This document shows, in pieces, positions 1 to 6,352 of a DNA stretch of 9,662 bases; position 1 is the stretch's first letter, and every line of letters starts with the position of its first letter. Source of the DNA: an uncultured Oscillibacter sp. (lineage in GTDB: Bacteria > Bacillota > Clostridia > Oscillospirales > Oscillospiraceae); contig CAMXNV010000076.1 in NCBI GenBank assembly GCA_947245315.1, forward strand, positions 1 through 9,662, in the 5' to 3' direction. A model generated the notes under the pieces. The model was not told the DNA's origin and did not search any database. It saw nothing but the letters and a program-made list of their open reading frames with translations. The translations under genes and the position numbers were made by a program.

Positions 1-486
1 GTCTTCATGGGCTACTCCATCGGCGCGGGCCCCGTGGTCAGCTACCACTACGGCGCTGGGAACCAGGGGGAGCTCCGGAGCCTCCTCCGGAAGAGCCTGG
101 TGATGATGCTGGCCGCCTGCGCCGGGCTCACCGCCGCCGCCGTCCTTCTGGCGGAGCCCCTGTCCCGCATCTTCGTGGGCTATGACTTGGAGCTCCTGGC
201 CCTCACCACCCGGGGGTTCCGGCTGTACGCCCTGTCCTTCCTGGCCATGGGGTTCAACATCTTCGGCTCCGCCTTCTTCACCGCCCTGAGCAACGGCGTG
301 ATTTCCGCCGCCATCGCCTTCCTGCGGACCCTGCTGTTCCAGACGGCAGCCATCTTCGTCCTGCCCCTCTTCCTGGGGCTGGACGGCATCTGGCTGGCGG
401 TGACGGCGGCGGAGCTGCTGACCCTGACGGTGACGGCGGCCCTTCTCCTCACCCAGCGGCGGCGCTACGGCTACGGGGCGAGTTAG
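1..486 (+). CDS. MATE family efflux transporter, C-terminal part (5' end outside window)
   Basis: This is the last 161 residues of an inner-membrane multidrug/Na+ or H+ antiporter of the MATE family, closest in style to MepA. The frame is open to the first base of the window, so the Met at base 7 is internal and the N-terminal two thirds or so are missing. The start shows the MATE repeat motif (a GYSIGAGPVVSYHYGAGN stretch), then a hydrophobic segment near LVMMLAACAGLTAAAVLL, and the typical late-helix block around residues 78-130 (FNIFGSAFFTALSNG, then LFQTAAIFVLPLFLGLDGIW). The last helix ends in a basic QRRRYGYG tail. It is the only plus-strand gene and converges on cysG. Its TAG stop lies in a heptad repeat. 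Family assignment is firm; the substrate cannot be told. Confidence 0.9.
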   Translation, partial: VFMGYSIGAGPVVSYHYGAGNQGELRSLLRKSLVMMLAACAGLTAAAVLLAEPLSRIFVGYDLELLALTTRGFRLYALSFLAMGFNIFGSAFFTALSNGVISAAIAFLRTLLFQTAAIFVLPLFLGLDGIWLAVTAAELLTLTVTAALLLTQRRRYGYGAS

Positions 487-549
487 GAGTGAGGAATTAG
501 GAGTTAGGAGTTATGGGACGAATGGGGGCTCTCAATTCCTCATTCCTCA
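483..549. repeat. Inverted heptad-repeat element spanning two convergent gene ends
   Basis: On the plus strand 7-base units run TTAGGAG (483), TGAGGAA (490), TTAGGAG (497), TTAGGAG (504). On the minus strand the same kind of unit runs inward: TGAGGAA (549-543), TGAGGAA (542-536), then a degenerate TTGAGAG. The two arms pair: 485-504 with 528-547, with one mismatch (499/533), three G-T wobbles and a 23-base loop. TGAGGAATT at 490-498 and AATTCCTCA at 534-542 match perfectly. The MATE stop (484-486) and the cysG stop (540-542) both fall in the repeat units. No T-run follows either arm, so a classical terminator is not shown, although a hairpin in both transcripts is likely. Confidence 0.75.
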
Positions 550-1871
550 TGGAGGCACATTCCCGCCGTGCCCCCCACGACGATAACCGCCGGGGCCTCC
601 AGCCCGGCCTCCCGCACCCGCTCCGCGATCTCTCCCAGCGCCCCCCGGACGGCCCGGGGGGCGTTTTTTCCGGAGATCACGGCGGCGGGGGTGGACGCCG
701 GGAGCCCGGCCTCCGTCAGGCGGCGGGCCAGCTCCTCCAGCCGGGACAGGCCCATGAGGAACACCAGCGTGCCCCCCAGGGCCGCCAGGCGCTCCAGCTC
801 CGGCGGCGGGCCCCCCTCCGCCGTGCGGGCCGTCACCACGTGGAGGCTCCGGCTGACCCCCCGGTGGGTCACCGGGATGCCCGCCCCGCCGGGGACGGCC
901 ACGGCGGACGTGACCCCGGGGACGTACTCCCAAGCCACTCCGGCGGCCTGGAGGGCCAGGGCCTCCTCCCCGCCCCGGCCGAAGACAAAGGGGTCCCCGC
1001 CCTTGAGGCGGACCACCCGCTTGCCCTCCCGGGCCTTGGCGATCAGCAGGGCGTTGATCTCCTCCTGGCTCGCGGAGGGGCGGCCCAGGCGCTTGCCCAC
1101 ATAGATGCGCTCCGCTCCCTCCGGGGCGGCGGCGAGGAACGCCGGGTCCAGCAGATCGTCGTACACCACCGCGCCGCAGCTCTCCAGCAGCCGGAGGCCC
1201 CGGACGGTGATGAGGTCCGCCGCCCCGCAGCCCGCGCCCACCAGGAAGACCTTCCCCGGCCCCCGGGCCCCCTCTAAGATGTCCTCCAGTGCCCCAGGCT
1301 CCAGGGGGAAGCCCCCCTCCAGACAGGCGGCGAAGAGCCGGGAGAAGGCGGCCCCCCGGGCCTCGCTCCCGGGGACCCGGGCCCGGACCATGGGGCGCAG
1401 GCTCCCCAGGTAGGCCAGCAGGTCCCCCAGGTTTTCCGGGAGCCCCTGGGCGATCCGCTTCTTGACCCAGACGGCGGCGCTGGGGCTGGTCCCCCCGGTG
1501 GAGACGCCCACGGTCAGGTCCCCCCGTTTCACCAGAGCGGGGAAGAGGAAGGTACAGTGCTCCCGGTCGTCCACCGCGTTCACCAGGACGCCCCGGGCCC
1601 GGCAGAGGGCGGCCACCTCCCGGTTGGCCTCCCGGTCGTCCGTGGCGGCCACAGCGAAAAAGCGCCCCTCCAGCATAGCTGGTTCAAAGGCCCGGCGGAG
1701 CAGGGTCAGGCCCGGGAGGGCCTCCAGCTCCGGGGAAATCTCCGGCGCGGCCACGGTCAGCCGGGGCCCGTAGGGCAGCAGGGCCCGGACCTTCCGGGCC
1801 GCCACGGTCCCGCCGCCCACGATCAGGCCCTCCCGGCCCTCCAGGTCCATGAAAAAGGGAAAATAGGCCAT
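540..1871 (-). CDS. cysG: Sirohaem synthase, fused precorrin-2 dehydrogenase/ferrochelatase and uroporphyrinogen-III C-methyltransferase
   Basis: This 443-residue cytosolic enzyme would carry out the steps from uroporphyrinogen III to sirohaem: two SAM-dependent methylations, NAD-dependent oxidation and iron insertion. The N-terminal half (about 1-150) is the dehydrogenase/chelatase domain, with the NAD-binding GGGTVAARKV at 19-28, a VNAVDD pair whose Asp101/102 match the catalytic Asp of CysG, and STGGTSP at 124-130. The C-terminal half (about 206-440) is the methyltransferase, with VGAGCGAADLITVRG at 211-225, RLKGGDPFVFGRGGEE at 289-304, VPGVTSA near 317-323, GIPVTHRG at 331-338 and the FLMGL loop at 371-375. 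Domain order and length match enterobacterial CysG. The frame is open further upstream, but MAYFPFF gives the family start and has a strong Shine-Dalgarno. The gap to the ABC ATPase is 2 nt. The first SAM motif has Cys215 where Pro is usual. Confidence 0.93.
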   Translation of the reverse strand: MAYFPFFMDLEGREGLIVGGGTVAARKVRALLPYGPRLTVAAPEISPELEALPGLTLLRRAFEPAMLEGRFFAVAATDDREANREVAALCRARGVLVNAVDDREHCTFLFPALVKRGDLTVGVSTGGTSPSAAVWVKKRIAQGLPENLGDLLAYLGSLRPMVRARVPGSEARGAAFSRLFAACLEGGFPLEPGALEDILEGARGPGKVFLVGAGCGAADLITVRGLRLLESCGAVVYDDLLDPAFLAAAPEGAERIYVGKRLGRPSASQEEINALLIAKAREGKRVVRLKGGDPFVFGRGGEEALALQAAGVAWEYVPGVTSAVAVPGGAGIPVTHRGVSRSLHVVTARTAEGGPPPELERLAALGGTLVFLMGLSRLEELARRLTEAGLPASTPAAVISGKNAPRAVRGALGEIAERVREAGLEAPAVIVVGGTAGMCLHEE

Positions 1872-1873
1872 GC

Positions 1874-2644
1874 TCACTCCTCCTCCGGCAGCTCGCAGAA
1901 ATAGCGCCAGCCCCCCGGCCCCGGGGCCCGGTCCAGCCGGACGCCCATGACCCGGGCCAGGACGCCGCTCCGGTAAATCTCCTCCGGGCTCCCCAGGGCC
2001 AGCAGGCGGCCCTCCCCCAGCACGGCCACATCGTCCGCCGCGGTCAGGGCCAGGCACAGGTCATGGAGGGCCAGGGCCGCCGCCCGCCCCCCGTCCGCCA
2101 GGCGGCGGGCCAGGGACAGCACTTCCAGCTGGTGCCGGACGTCCAGGTAGGTGGTGGGCTCGTCCATCAAAAGATAGGCCGTCTCCTGGGCCAGGGCCAG
2201 AGCCAGGTAGACCTTCTGCCTCTGGCCCCCCGAGAGCTCCGGCAGGGGCCGGTCCGCCAGGTCCAGGGCGTCCGCCAGGCCCAGGGCCCGGTCCACGGCC
2301 TCGTAGTCCTCCCGCCGGTAGCGCCGGGGGTAGGACAGGTAGGGGAAGCGCCCGTGAAGCACCATCCGCCGGGCCGTGATCCGGGGCACCCCCCGGGACT
2401 GGGGCAGGTAGGCGATGGCCCGGGCGGCCTCCCGGGGGCTCCGGTTCCCCAGGGGCTCCCCGTCCAGCAGCACCGCGCCCCCCGCCGGGGGCAGGAGGCC
2501 CGCCAGGGTCCGGAGCAGGGTGCTCTTCCCGCAGCCGTTGGGCCCCAGCAGCGCCAGGACCCGCCCCGGGCGCAGGGCCAGGGACACGTCCGTCAGCACC
2601 CGGCGGCCCGGGTAGCCCAGGGAGGCGTTGCGCAGCTCAAGCAT
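1874..2644 (-). CDS. ABC transporter ATP-binding protein, FecE/BtuD type
   Basis: This 256-residue cytoplasmic ATPase powers the importer encoded by the two genes upstream. All the ABC motifs are intact: Walker A GPNGCGKST at 34-42, Q-loop Gln82, signature LSGGQRQK at 137-144, Walker B YLLMDEP at 157-163, D-loop YLD at 166-168 and H-loop His194. The spacing and the PTTYLDVRHQLEVL segment are typical of the iron-siderophore/cobalamin (FecE, FhuC, BtuD) subfamily. The start MLELRNASLGYPG was chosen over an upstream in-frame Met because it matches the family and follows a GGAGGGGGG stretch. It overlaps the permease stop by 8 nt and leads straight into cysG. The C-terminal acidic EEE codons double as the cysG ribosome binding site. 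The family is certain; the cargo is not readable from the ATPase. Confidence 0.93.
   Translation of the reverse strand: MLELRNASLGYPGRRVLTDVSLALRPGRVLALLGPNGCGKSTLLRTLAGLLPPAGGAVLLDGEPLGNRSPREAARAIAYLPQSRGVPRITARRMVLHGRFPYLSYPRRYRREDYEAVDRALGLADALDLADRPLPELSGGQRQKVYLALALAQETAYLLMDEPTTYLDVRHQLEVLSLARRLADGGRAAALALHDLCLALTAADDVAVLGEGRLLALGSPEEIYRSGVLARVMGVRLDRAPGPGGWRYFCELPEEE
1877..1886 (-). promoter_or_regulatory. Shine-Dalgarno of cysG inside the end of the ATPase gene
   Basis: On the minus strand GGAGGAGGAG is followed by TGA, GC and ATG. The same bases encode the final Glu residues of the ABC ATPase, contain AGGAGG 7 nt before the cysG start, and settle the choice of MAYF as start. The arrangement implies translational coupling of the two genes. 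Confidence 0.8.
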
Positions 2645-3656
2645 GGCCGGTCCCCCCTCCCCGCCTCTGCCGCAGCAGCAGCCAGAGGAAAAAGGGCCCG
2701 CCCAGCAGGGACAGCACCACGCCCACCGGCAGCTCGTAGGGGGCGAACAGCGTCCTGGCCAGGAGGTCACAGGCCGTCAGCAGGGCCGCCCCGCCCAGGG
2801 CCGCCGCCAGGAGGAGGCGGGCGGAGCTGTCCTCCCCCACCAGGCGGCGGACCATGTGGGGCACGATGAGCCCCACGAAGCCCAGCAGCCCGGCGAAGCT
2901 CACTGCCGCCCCCGCCAGGGCCGCCGCCAGGGCCAGCAGCACCAGCCGGAGGGACCGGGCCGGGAGGCCCAGGCTCCGGGCGGTCTCCTCCCCCAGCAGG
3001 AGCACGTCCAGCTCCCCCGCCAGGGACAGGGCCAGCAGGAAGGCCGCCAGAGCCACCCAAAAGGCCGGGCCCACCCGGGCCATGGACAGGTTGGCCACGC
3101 CGCCCACCCGGAAGTCCGTATAGCCGTTCAGGGCGTCGGGGAAGAAGGTCAGCACGGCGTCGGTGCCCGCGCCGAACATGCCCGACACCGCCACCCCCGC
3201 CAGGACCAGGGTCATCCTGGACGCGCCGGTGCGCTCGGCGATGGCCAGCACCAGCAGCACGCCCCCCAGGGCCCCCAGGAAGGCCGCCAGGGGCACGGCC
3301 TCCGCCCGGGCGGGCCAGAGGGCGGCGCACAGGGCCGTGGCCAGCCCCGCCCCGGCGTTGACCCCGATGACATTGGGGGCCGCCAGGGGGTTCCCCAGCA
3401 CCCCCTGGATCACGGTCCCCGACACGGCCAGGGCCGCCCCCGCCAGGAGGCAGCCGCAGGTCCGGGGCAGGCGGGCGTACAGCACAATGGCCGCCGCCGG
3501 GCCCCTCCCCCGGCCCAGCAGGGCCCCCAGGACCTCCCCCGGGGACAGAGGCGCCGCCCCCAGGCACAGGCTCAGCAGGGCCGCCAGCCCCGCCGCCAGG
3601 GCCAGGGCCGGGAGGATGTATTCAGTTCGGATAGAGGATTTCGGCCAGCGCTTCAT
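2637..3656 (-). CDS. FecCD-type ABC transporter permease (iron/cobalamin class)
   Basis: This 339-residue polytopic inner-membrane protein would form the homodimeric channel of the importer. After a short basic N-terminus (MKRWPKSS) a first membrane segment runs about residues 13-33. FecCD hallmarks follow: LYARLPRTCGCLLAGAALAV at 59-78, QGVLGNPLAAPNVIGVNAGA at 84-103, and GFVGLIVPHMVRRLVG at 259-274, which is the coupling-helix region that docks on the ATPase. The protein ends with ELPVGVVLSLLGGPFF at 308-323 and a basic tail. Length and motif order are those of BtuC/FhuB-half proteins. The start overlaps the end of the binding-protein gene by 35 nt and has a GGGGGG-rich Shine-Dalgarno; no later start codon precedes the first helix. 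Base composition is extreme even for this window. Confidence 0.93.
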   Translation of the reverse strand: MKRWPKSSIRTEYILPALALAAGLAALLSLCLGAAPLSPGEVLGALLGRGRGPAAAIVLYARLPRTCGCLLAGAALAVSGTVIQGVLGNPLAAPNVIGVNAGAGLATALCAALWPARAEAVPLAAFLGALGGVLLVLAIAERTGASRMTLVLAGVAVSGMFGAGTDAVLTFFPDALNGYTDFRVGGVANLSMARVGPAFWVALAAFLLALSLAGELDVLLLGEETARSLGLPARSLRLVLLALAAALAGAAVSFAGLLGFVGLIVPHMVRRLVGEDSSARLLLAAALGGAALLTACDLLARTLFAPYELPVGVVLSLLGGPFFLWLLLRQRRGGGTGHA

Positions 3657-4560
3657 AGGCTTCCCCCCAGCGGGCGTTTGGTTTCAGGTTGTACAGGCGG
3701 TGGTCCAGGGTGACGAACCGCCCCTCCTCCACCGCCCGGAGGGTCCCCCAGGCGGGGTTGGACAGCAGGGCGTTCTCCAGGGACTCCCGGGCCGCCGAGG
3801 CGTCCGCCCCCTGGAGGACGGCGAAGATATAATCCGGGTCCCCGGCCAAAATGCCCTCCAGGCTCAGGTTCTCCAAAAGGCCCCCGCCGTCGGCGATGTT
3901 GACACAGCCCAGGTCCGCCAGCATCTCTCCCAGGACGCTGCCCTCGCTGCCCTTGGCCTTGACCCCGTTCCCGGTGGCTCGGACGTAGAGGACCCGGGGG
4001 GCGCTTCCGTCCTGCCGGGCCACGGCGGCCTCCACCTGGGCCCGGACGGCCTCCCCGTAGGTCTCGTAGCGCTCCGGCTGTCCCGTGAGCCGGGCGCAGG
4101 TCTCCAGCATCCGCAGGTAGTCCTCGAAGCAGTCCACCTCGAAATAGGCGGCGGGGATGCCCGCCTGGTCGAAGGCGTCCATCAGCTCCAGGTCGGCGGC
4201 GGTGTTGACGCTGGCCAGGATCAGGTCCGGCTCCGCCAGCAGCAGCACCTCCAGATTGGGCTCCTTCACGGCCCCCAGGTCCGCCACGTCCTCCTCCAGC
4301 CCCAGGTCGAAGGAGGTCCAGGCGTCTCCGGCGGCGGCGATGAGGCTGTCCCGTCCCCCGGCCAGACACCAGATGTCGGCGAAACTGCCGATCATGGCCG
4401 CCACTCGACCGGGCGGCTCCAGCGCAAAACTCCGGCCCAGGTCGTCCGTGAAGGAGACGGTCTCGCCGGAGGGGGGCGGCGTCTCCTGGACAGGCTCAGC
4501 CCCCCTTTGACAGGCGGTCAAAAGCAGCAGCGGGACGAGCAGGAGGCAAAGTCGCTTCAT
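3622..4560 (-). CDS. FecB/BtuF-type substrate-binding lipoprotein
   Basis: This 312-residue protein is the extracytoplasmic receptor of the importer. The start MKRLCLLLVPLLLLTAC gives a lipoprotein signal peptide with lipobox L14-T15-A16-Cys17, and GGAGAGGA sits 5 nt before the ATG, so an upstream in-frame Met is rejected. After a Pro/Glu-rich linker (about 20-33) the mature part has the class III (TroA-like) binding fold: VSFTDDLGRSFALE at 35-48, a first lobe with PNLEVLLLAEPDLILAS at 101-117, and a helix with LETCARLTGQPERYE near 152-166. The second lobe begins with PRVLYVRATGNG at 188-199 and includes SLEGILAGDPDYIFAV at 233-248. The tail LDHRLYNLKPNARWGEAYE is seen in siderophore/metal-tetrapyrrole receptors. 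The ligand is inferred as an iron complex from the sirohaem context; a corrinoid remains possible. Confidence 0.9.
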   Translation of the reverse strand: MKRLCLLLVPLLLLTACQRGAEPVQETPPPSGETVSFTDDLGRSFALEPPGRVAAMIGSFADIWCLAGGRDSLIAAAGDAWTSFDLGLEEDVADLGAVKEPNLEVLLLAEPDLILASVNTAADLELMDAFDQAGIPAAYFEVDCFEDYLRMLETCARLTGQPERYETYGEAVRAQVEAAVARQDGSAPRVLYVRATGNGVKAKGSEGSVLGEMLADLGCVNIADGGGLLENLSLEGILAGDPDYIFAVLQGADASAARESLENALLSNPAWGTLRAVEEGRFVTLDHRLYNLKPNARWGEAYEALAEILYPN

Positions 4561-4582
4561 GGGTATCCTCTCCATTCCTGTT

Positions 4583-4652
4583 TGTAGGGGCCGGGCTCTG
4601 TCCCGGCCCGCTCTTCCAGTCAAACGGGCGGGTGCGGAGGCCCGCCCCTACA
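4583..4652. repeat. 70-bp palindromic element with two internal hairpins (MITE/REP-like)
   Basis: The ends are perfect 9-bp inverted repeats, TGTAGGGGC (4583-4591) and GCCCCTACA (4644-4652). Inside are two perfect hairpins: GGGCCGGG (4588-4595) with CCCGGCCC (4602-4609), loop of 6; and GGGCGGG (4626-4632) with CCCGCCC (4641-4647), loop of 8. A spacer of about 16 bases separates them. The ends can therefore pair to close a three-way junction, or each hairpin can form alone. There is no ORF. The form suits a dispersed, non-coding mobile or structural repeat. It lies 22 nt before the start codon of the binding-protein gene, so it would be in that mRNA leader. Confidence 0.75.
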
Positions 4653-4661
4653 GAGTGGCAA

Positions 4662-4683
4662 AGGAGGCGGACCCCCGCCTCCT
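4662..4683 (-). terminator. Terminator-like hairpin after the sulfite reductase gene
   Basis: On the minus strand, 18 nt after the reductase stop, AGGAGGCGG pairs perfectly with CCGCCTCCT over 9 bp around a 4-base loop, followed by only TT and then GCC. The stem is strong but the U-tract is very short, so termination may be partial. Read-through would carry transcription into the ABC-cysG unit, for which no good promoter is visible. Confidence 0.4.
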
Positions 4684-4701
4684 CTCCTGTCAATGCTCGC
4701 A

Positions 4702-6243
4702 TTAAGCGTATTTCGCCACAATGGCGTTCAGGTCCTCCCGGTGGGTCTCGCTCCACTGGGCCCAGGTCTGGCCCTGGGCCGCCGCGGCCCTGCCCAGCTC
4801 CACCAGCAGGGCGGGGATGTCCCGCTCCAGGATCACCGCCCCGGCCTCGCCGAAGCGGGCCTGGTCCAGGGCGTCGCTGCCCCCCAGGAACAGCCGGAAG
4901 GCGGGCTGGGGCTTCTTGTCCTCCAGGCGGACGCCCCCCTGGAAGCCGATGGCCCCCGCCTGGTGGGCGGCGCAGCTGGAGGGACAGCCGGAGATGTTAA
5001 TCCTGGGCAGGGCCCCGTCGGGGATGCCCGCCTCCCGGACCGCCTTGACGGCGGCCTGGAGAAGGCCCTGGCTGTCCCGGATGCCCTGCTGGCAGACCGT
5101 GGCCCCGATGCAGGCCACGCTGTACTCGAACTCCGTCCGGGCCCCGTCCTCCGTGAGGGCCAGGACCCGCTTCGCCTCCGGGACGGGGAGGTTGACGATA
5201 TACAGGGTCTCGTCGGGCCCCACCCGGCACTCCGCGTTGCACAGGTCCTTGATGGCGGCGTAGAGCTCCCCGGGCTTCTCCACGGGCAGGACTCCGCCGA
5301 TGGGGTGGTACTTCACGGCGTACAGCCCGGGCTGCTTCTGGGCGACGGCCCGGGGGTGGTCCAAGGTTCCCTCTCCCCCGCAGATATCGGCCAGAGCCTC
5401 CAGCCGGGGCATGTCCAAGCCCCCCGCCGCCTTGGCGGCCTCCACGTTCTTGAGGAACGCCTCCTTGAGCCCCTCGGGGCCCAGGGTGTCCTGCATGAAG
5501 CGGGTCCGGGCCTTGGCCCGGTTCTCGTAGTTGCCATGCTGACAGAAGGTGTCCACCATGGCCTTGACGTAGTAAAGGACCTCCTCGGGCTTCACGGCCC
5601 CGTCCACCAGGACGCCCATGCGGTGCCCCATGGCCCCCAGCCCCCCGGCGATGCGGAGGGAGAAGGTCCCGTCCTCCTGGGCCCGGAAGCCCATATCCCG
5701 GAAGGCGCTGTGCACCGAGTCGTCCGCACCGTTGGAGAAGGCGATTTTCAGCTTCCGGGGCATGTGAATCTCCCGGCAGATGGAGAGGAGGTAGTCCGTC
5801 GCAGCCTCCGCGTAGGGGTAGGGGTTAAAAGCCTCCCCCCGCTGCACGCCAGAGAGGGGGCTGCACATGACGTTCCGGGGGTTGTCCCCGCCGCCGCCCC
5901 GGCAGACGATGCCCGCCTCTATGGCCTCCTCCATGATGGCGGGGACCTGGTCCGCCGGGAGGTCGTGGAGCTGCACCGTCTCGCAGGTGGTGAGCTTCAT
6001 TCTCCCGACGCCGTGCTTCTCCACGGTGTCCGCCAGGAATTTCAGCCGCTCCAGGGTCAGCCGCCCGGCGGGCAGCCGCAGGCGGAGCATGTGCTTCGCC
6101 GGGTCCCGCTGGGCATAGCTGCCCATGCCCCCGGAGTAGCCCTTGTAGTCCTTTTTCTCAAGCTTGCCCGCTTGGAACTCCTGAATTCTCTCGGAGAAGG
6201 TCTTGATCTCCTCCCGGTAGGTCTGAAGCCACTGTTGATTCAT
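4702..6243 (-). CDS. Sirohaem/[4Fe-4S] nitrite or sulfite reductase
   Basis: This 513-residue cytosolic enzyme would catalyse six-electron reduction of sulfite to sulfide, or nitrite to ammonia, at coupled sirohaem and [4Fe-4S] centres. The cluster/sirohaem ligands are Cys378 and Cys384 in ACIGATVCQQGIRDSQ (C-x5-C) and Cys420 and Cys424 in INISGCPSSCAAHQAG (C-x3-C), the family signature. The N-terminal ferredoxin-like half contains RMKLTTCETVQLHDL at 81-95 and GGGGDNPRNVMCSPLSG at 116-132, the sirohaem-contact segments. The order of half-domains is that of single-chain reductases. There is no fused flavin or ferredoxin module. ATG at 6243 is used here; a GTG immediately before it (6244-6246) sits 9 nt from a GGGG stretch and could be the true initiator, adding one residue. 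Sulfite is favoured over nitrite only by context with sulfur-type genes and sirohaem synthase. Confidence 0.9.
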   Translation of the reverse strand: MNQQWLQTYREEIKTFSERIQEFQAGKLEKKDYKGYSGGMGSYAQRDPAKHMLRLRLPAGRLTLERLKFLADTVEKHGVGRMKLTTCETVQLHDLPADQVPAIMEEAIEAGIVCRGGGGDNPRNVMCSPLSGVQRGEAFNPYPYAEAATDYLLSICREIHMPRKLKIAFSNGADDSVHSAFRDMGFRAQEDGTFSLRIAGGLGAMGHRMGVLVDGAVKPEEVLYYVKAMVDTFCQHGNYENRAKARTRFMQDTLGPEGLKEAFLKNVEAAKAAGGLDMPRLEALADICGGEGTLDHPRAVAQKQPGLYAVKYHPIGGVLPVEKPGELYAAIKDLCNAECRVGPDETLYIVNLPVPEAKRVLALTEDGARTEFEYSVACIGATVCQQGIRDSQGLLQAAVKAVREAGIPDGALPRINISGCPSSCAAHQAGAIGFQGGVRLEDKKPQPAFRLFLGGSDALDQARFGEAGAVILERDIPALLVELGRAAAAQGQTWAQWSETHREDLNAIVAKYA

Positions 6244-6273
6244 CACTGCGCGTCGCCCCTTTTTCCAAATAGC

Positions 6274-6294
6274 TTTCCCCTCTATAACGGGAAA
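6274..6294 (-). promoter_or_regulatory. Possible operator palindrome upstream of the sulfite reductase
   Basis: TTTCCC (6274-6279) and GGGAAA (6289-6294) form a perfect 6-bp inverted repeat around a 9-base A/T-rich spacer that reads GTTATAGAG on the minus strand, resembling a -10 element. It lies about 30 nt before the reductase start in a 110-nt gap that must carry any promoter for this gene. No good -35 is seen at 16-18 nt, so the promoter call is weak and the regulator is unknown. Confidence 0.25.
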
Positions 6295-6352
6295 TCCGCT
6301 TGAACATTTTACCACAGAAGCCGGTCCCGCCGCAATCCCCAATCCGGTTTTT

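Noticed and set aside
1872..2057. Upstream in-frame extension of the sirohaem synthase to 505 residues
   Set aside because: The extra 62 residues lie inside the ABC ATPase gene, are Gly/Pro/Arg-rich noise, and the strong Shine-Dalgarno serves the Met at 1871.
2641..2665. G-rich runs on the coding strand as a G-quadruplex
   Set aside because: Runs of G are common throughout this GC-rich window and here form the ATPase ribosome binding region; nothing distinguishes them as a special structure.
3163..4587. Plus-strand ORF of 474 codons opposite the permease and binding-protein genes
   Set aside because: It spans two real minus-strand genes and has the composition of a GC-rich antisense frame; no start context or motif.
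4688..4693. TTGACA on the minus strand as a -35 for the ABC-cysG unit
   Set aside because: At 16-18 nt spacing the sequence is GC-rich stem DNA with nothing like a -10, so it is probably chance.
4693..6303. Plus-strand ORF of 536 codons opposite the sulfite reductase
   Set aside because: Antisense shadow of a well-supported gene. It is low-complexity in G, L, P, V and H, as expected from reverse reading of GC-rich codons, with no family motif.
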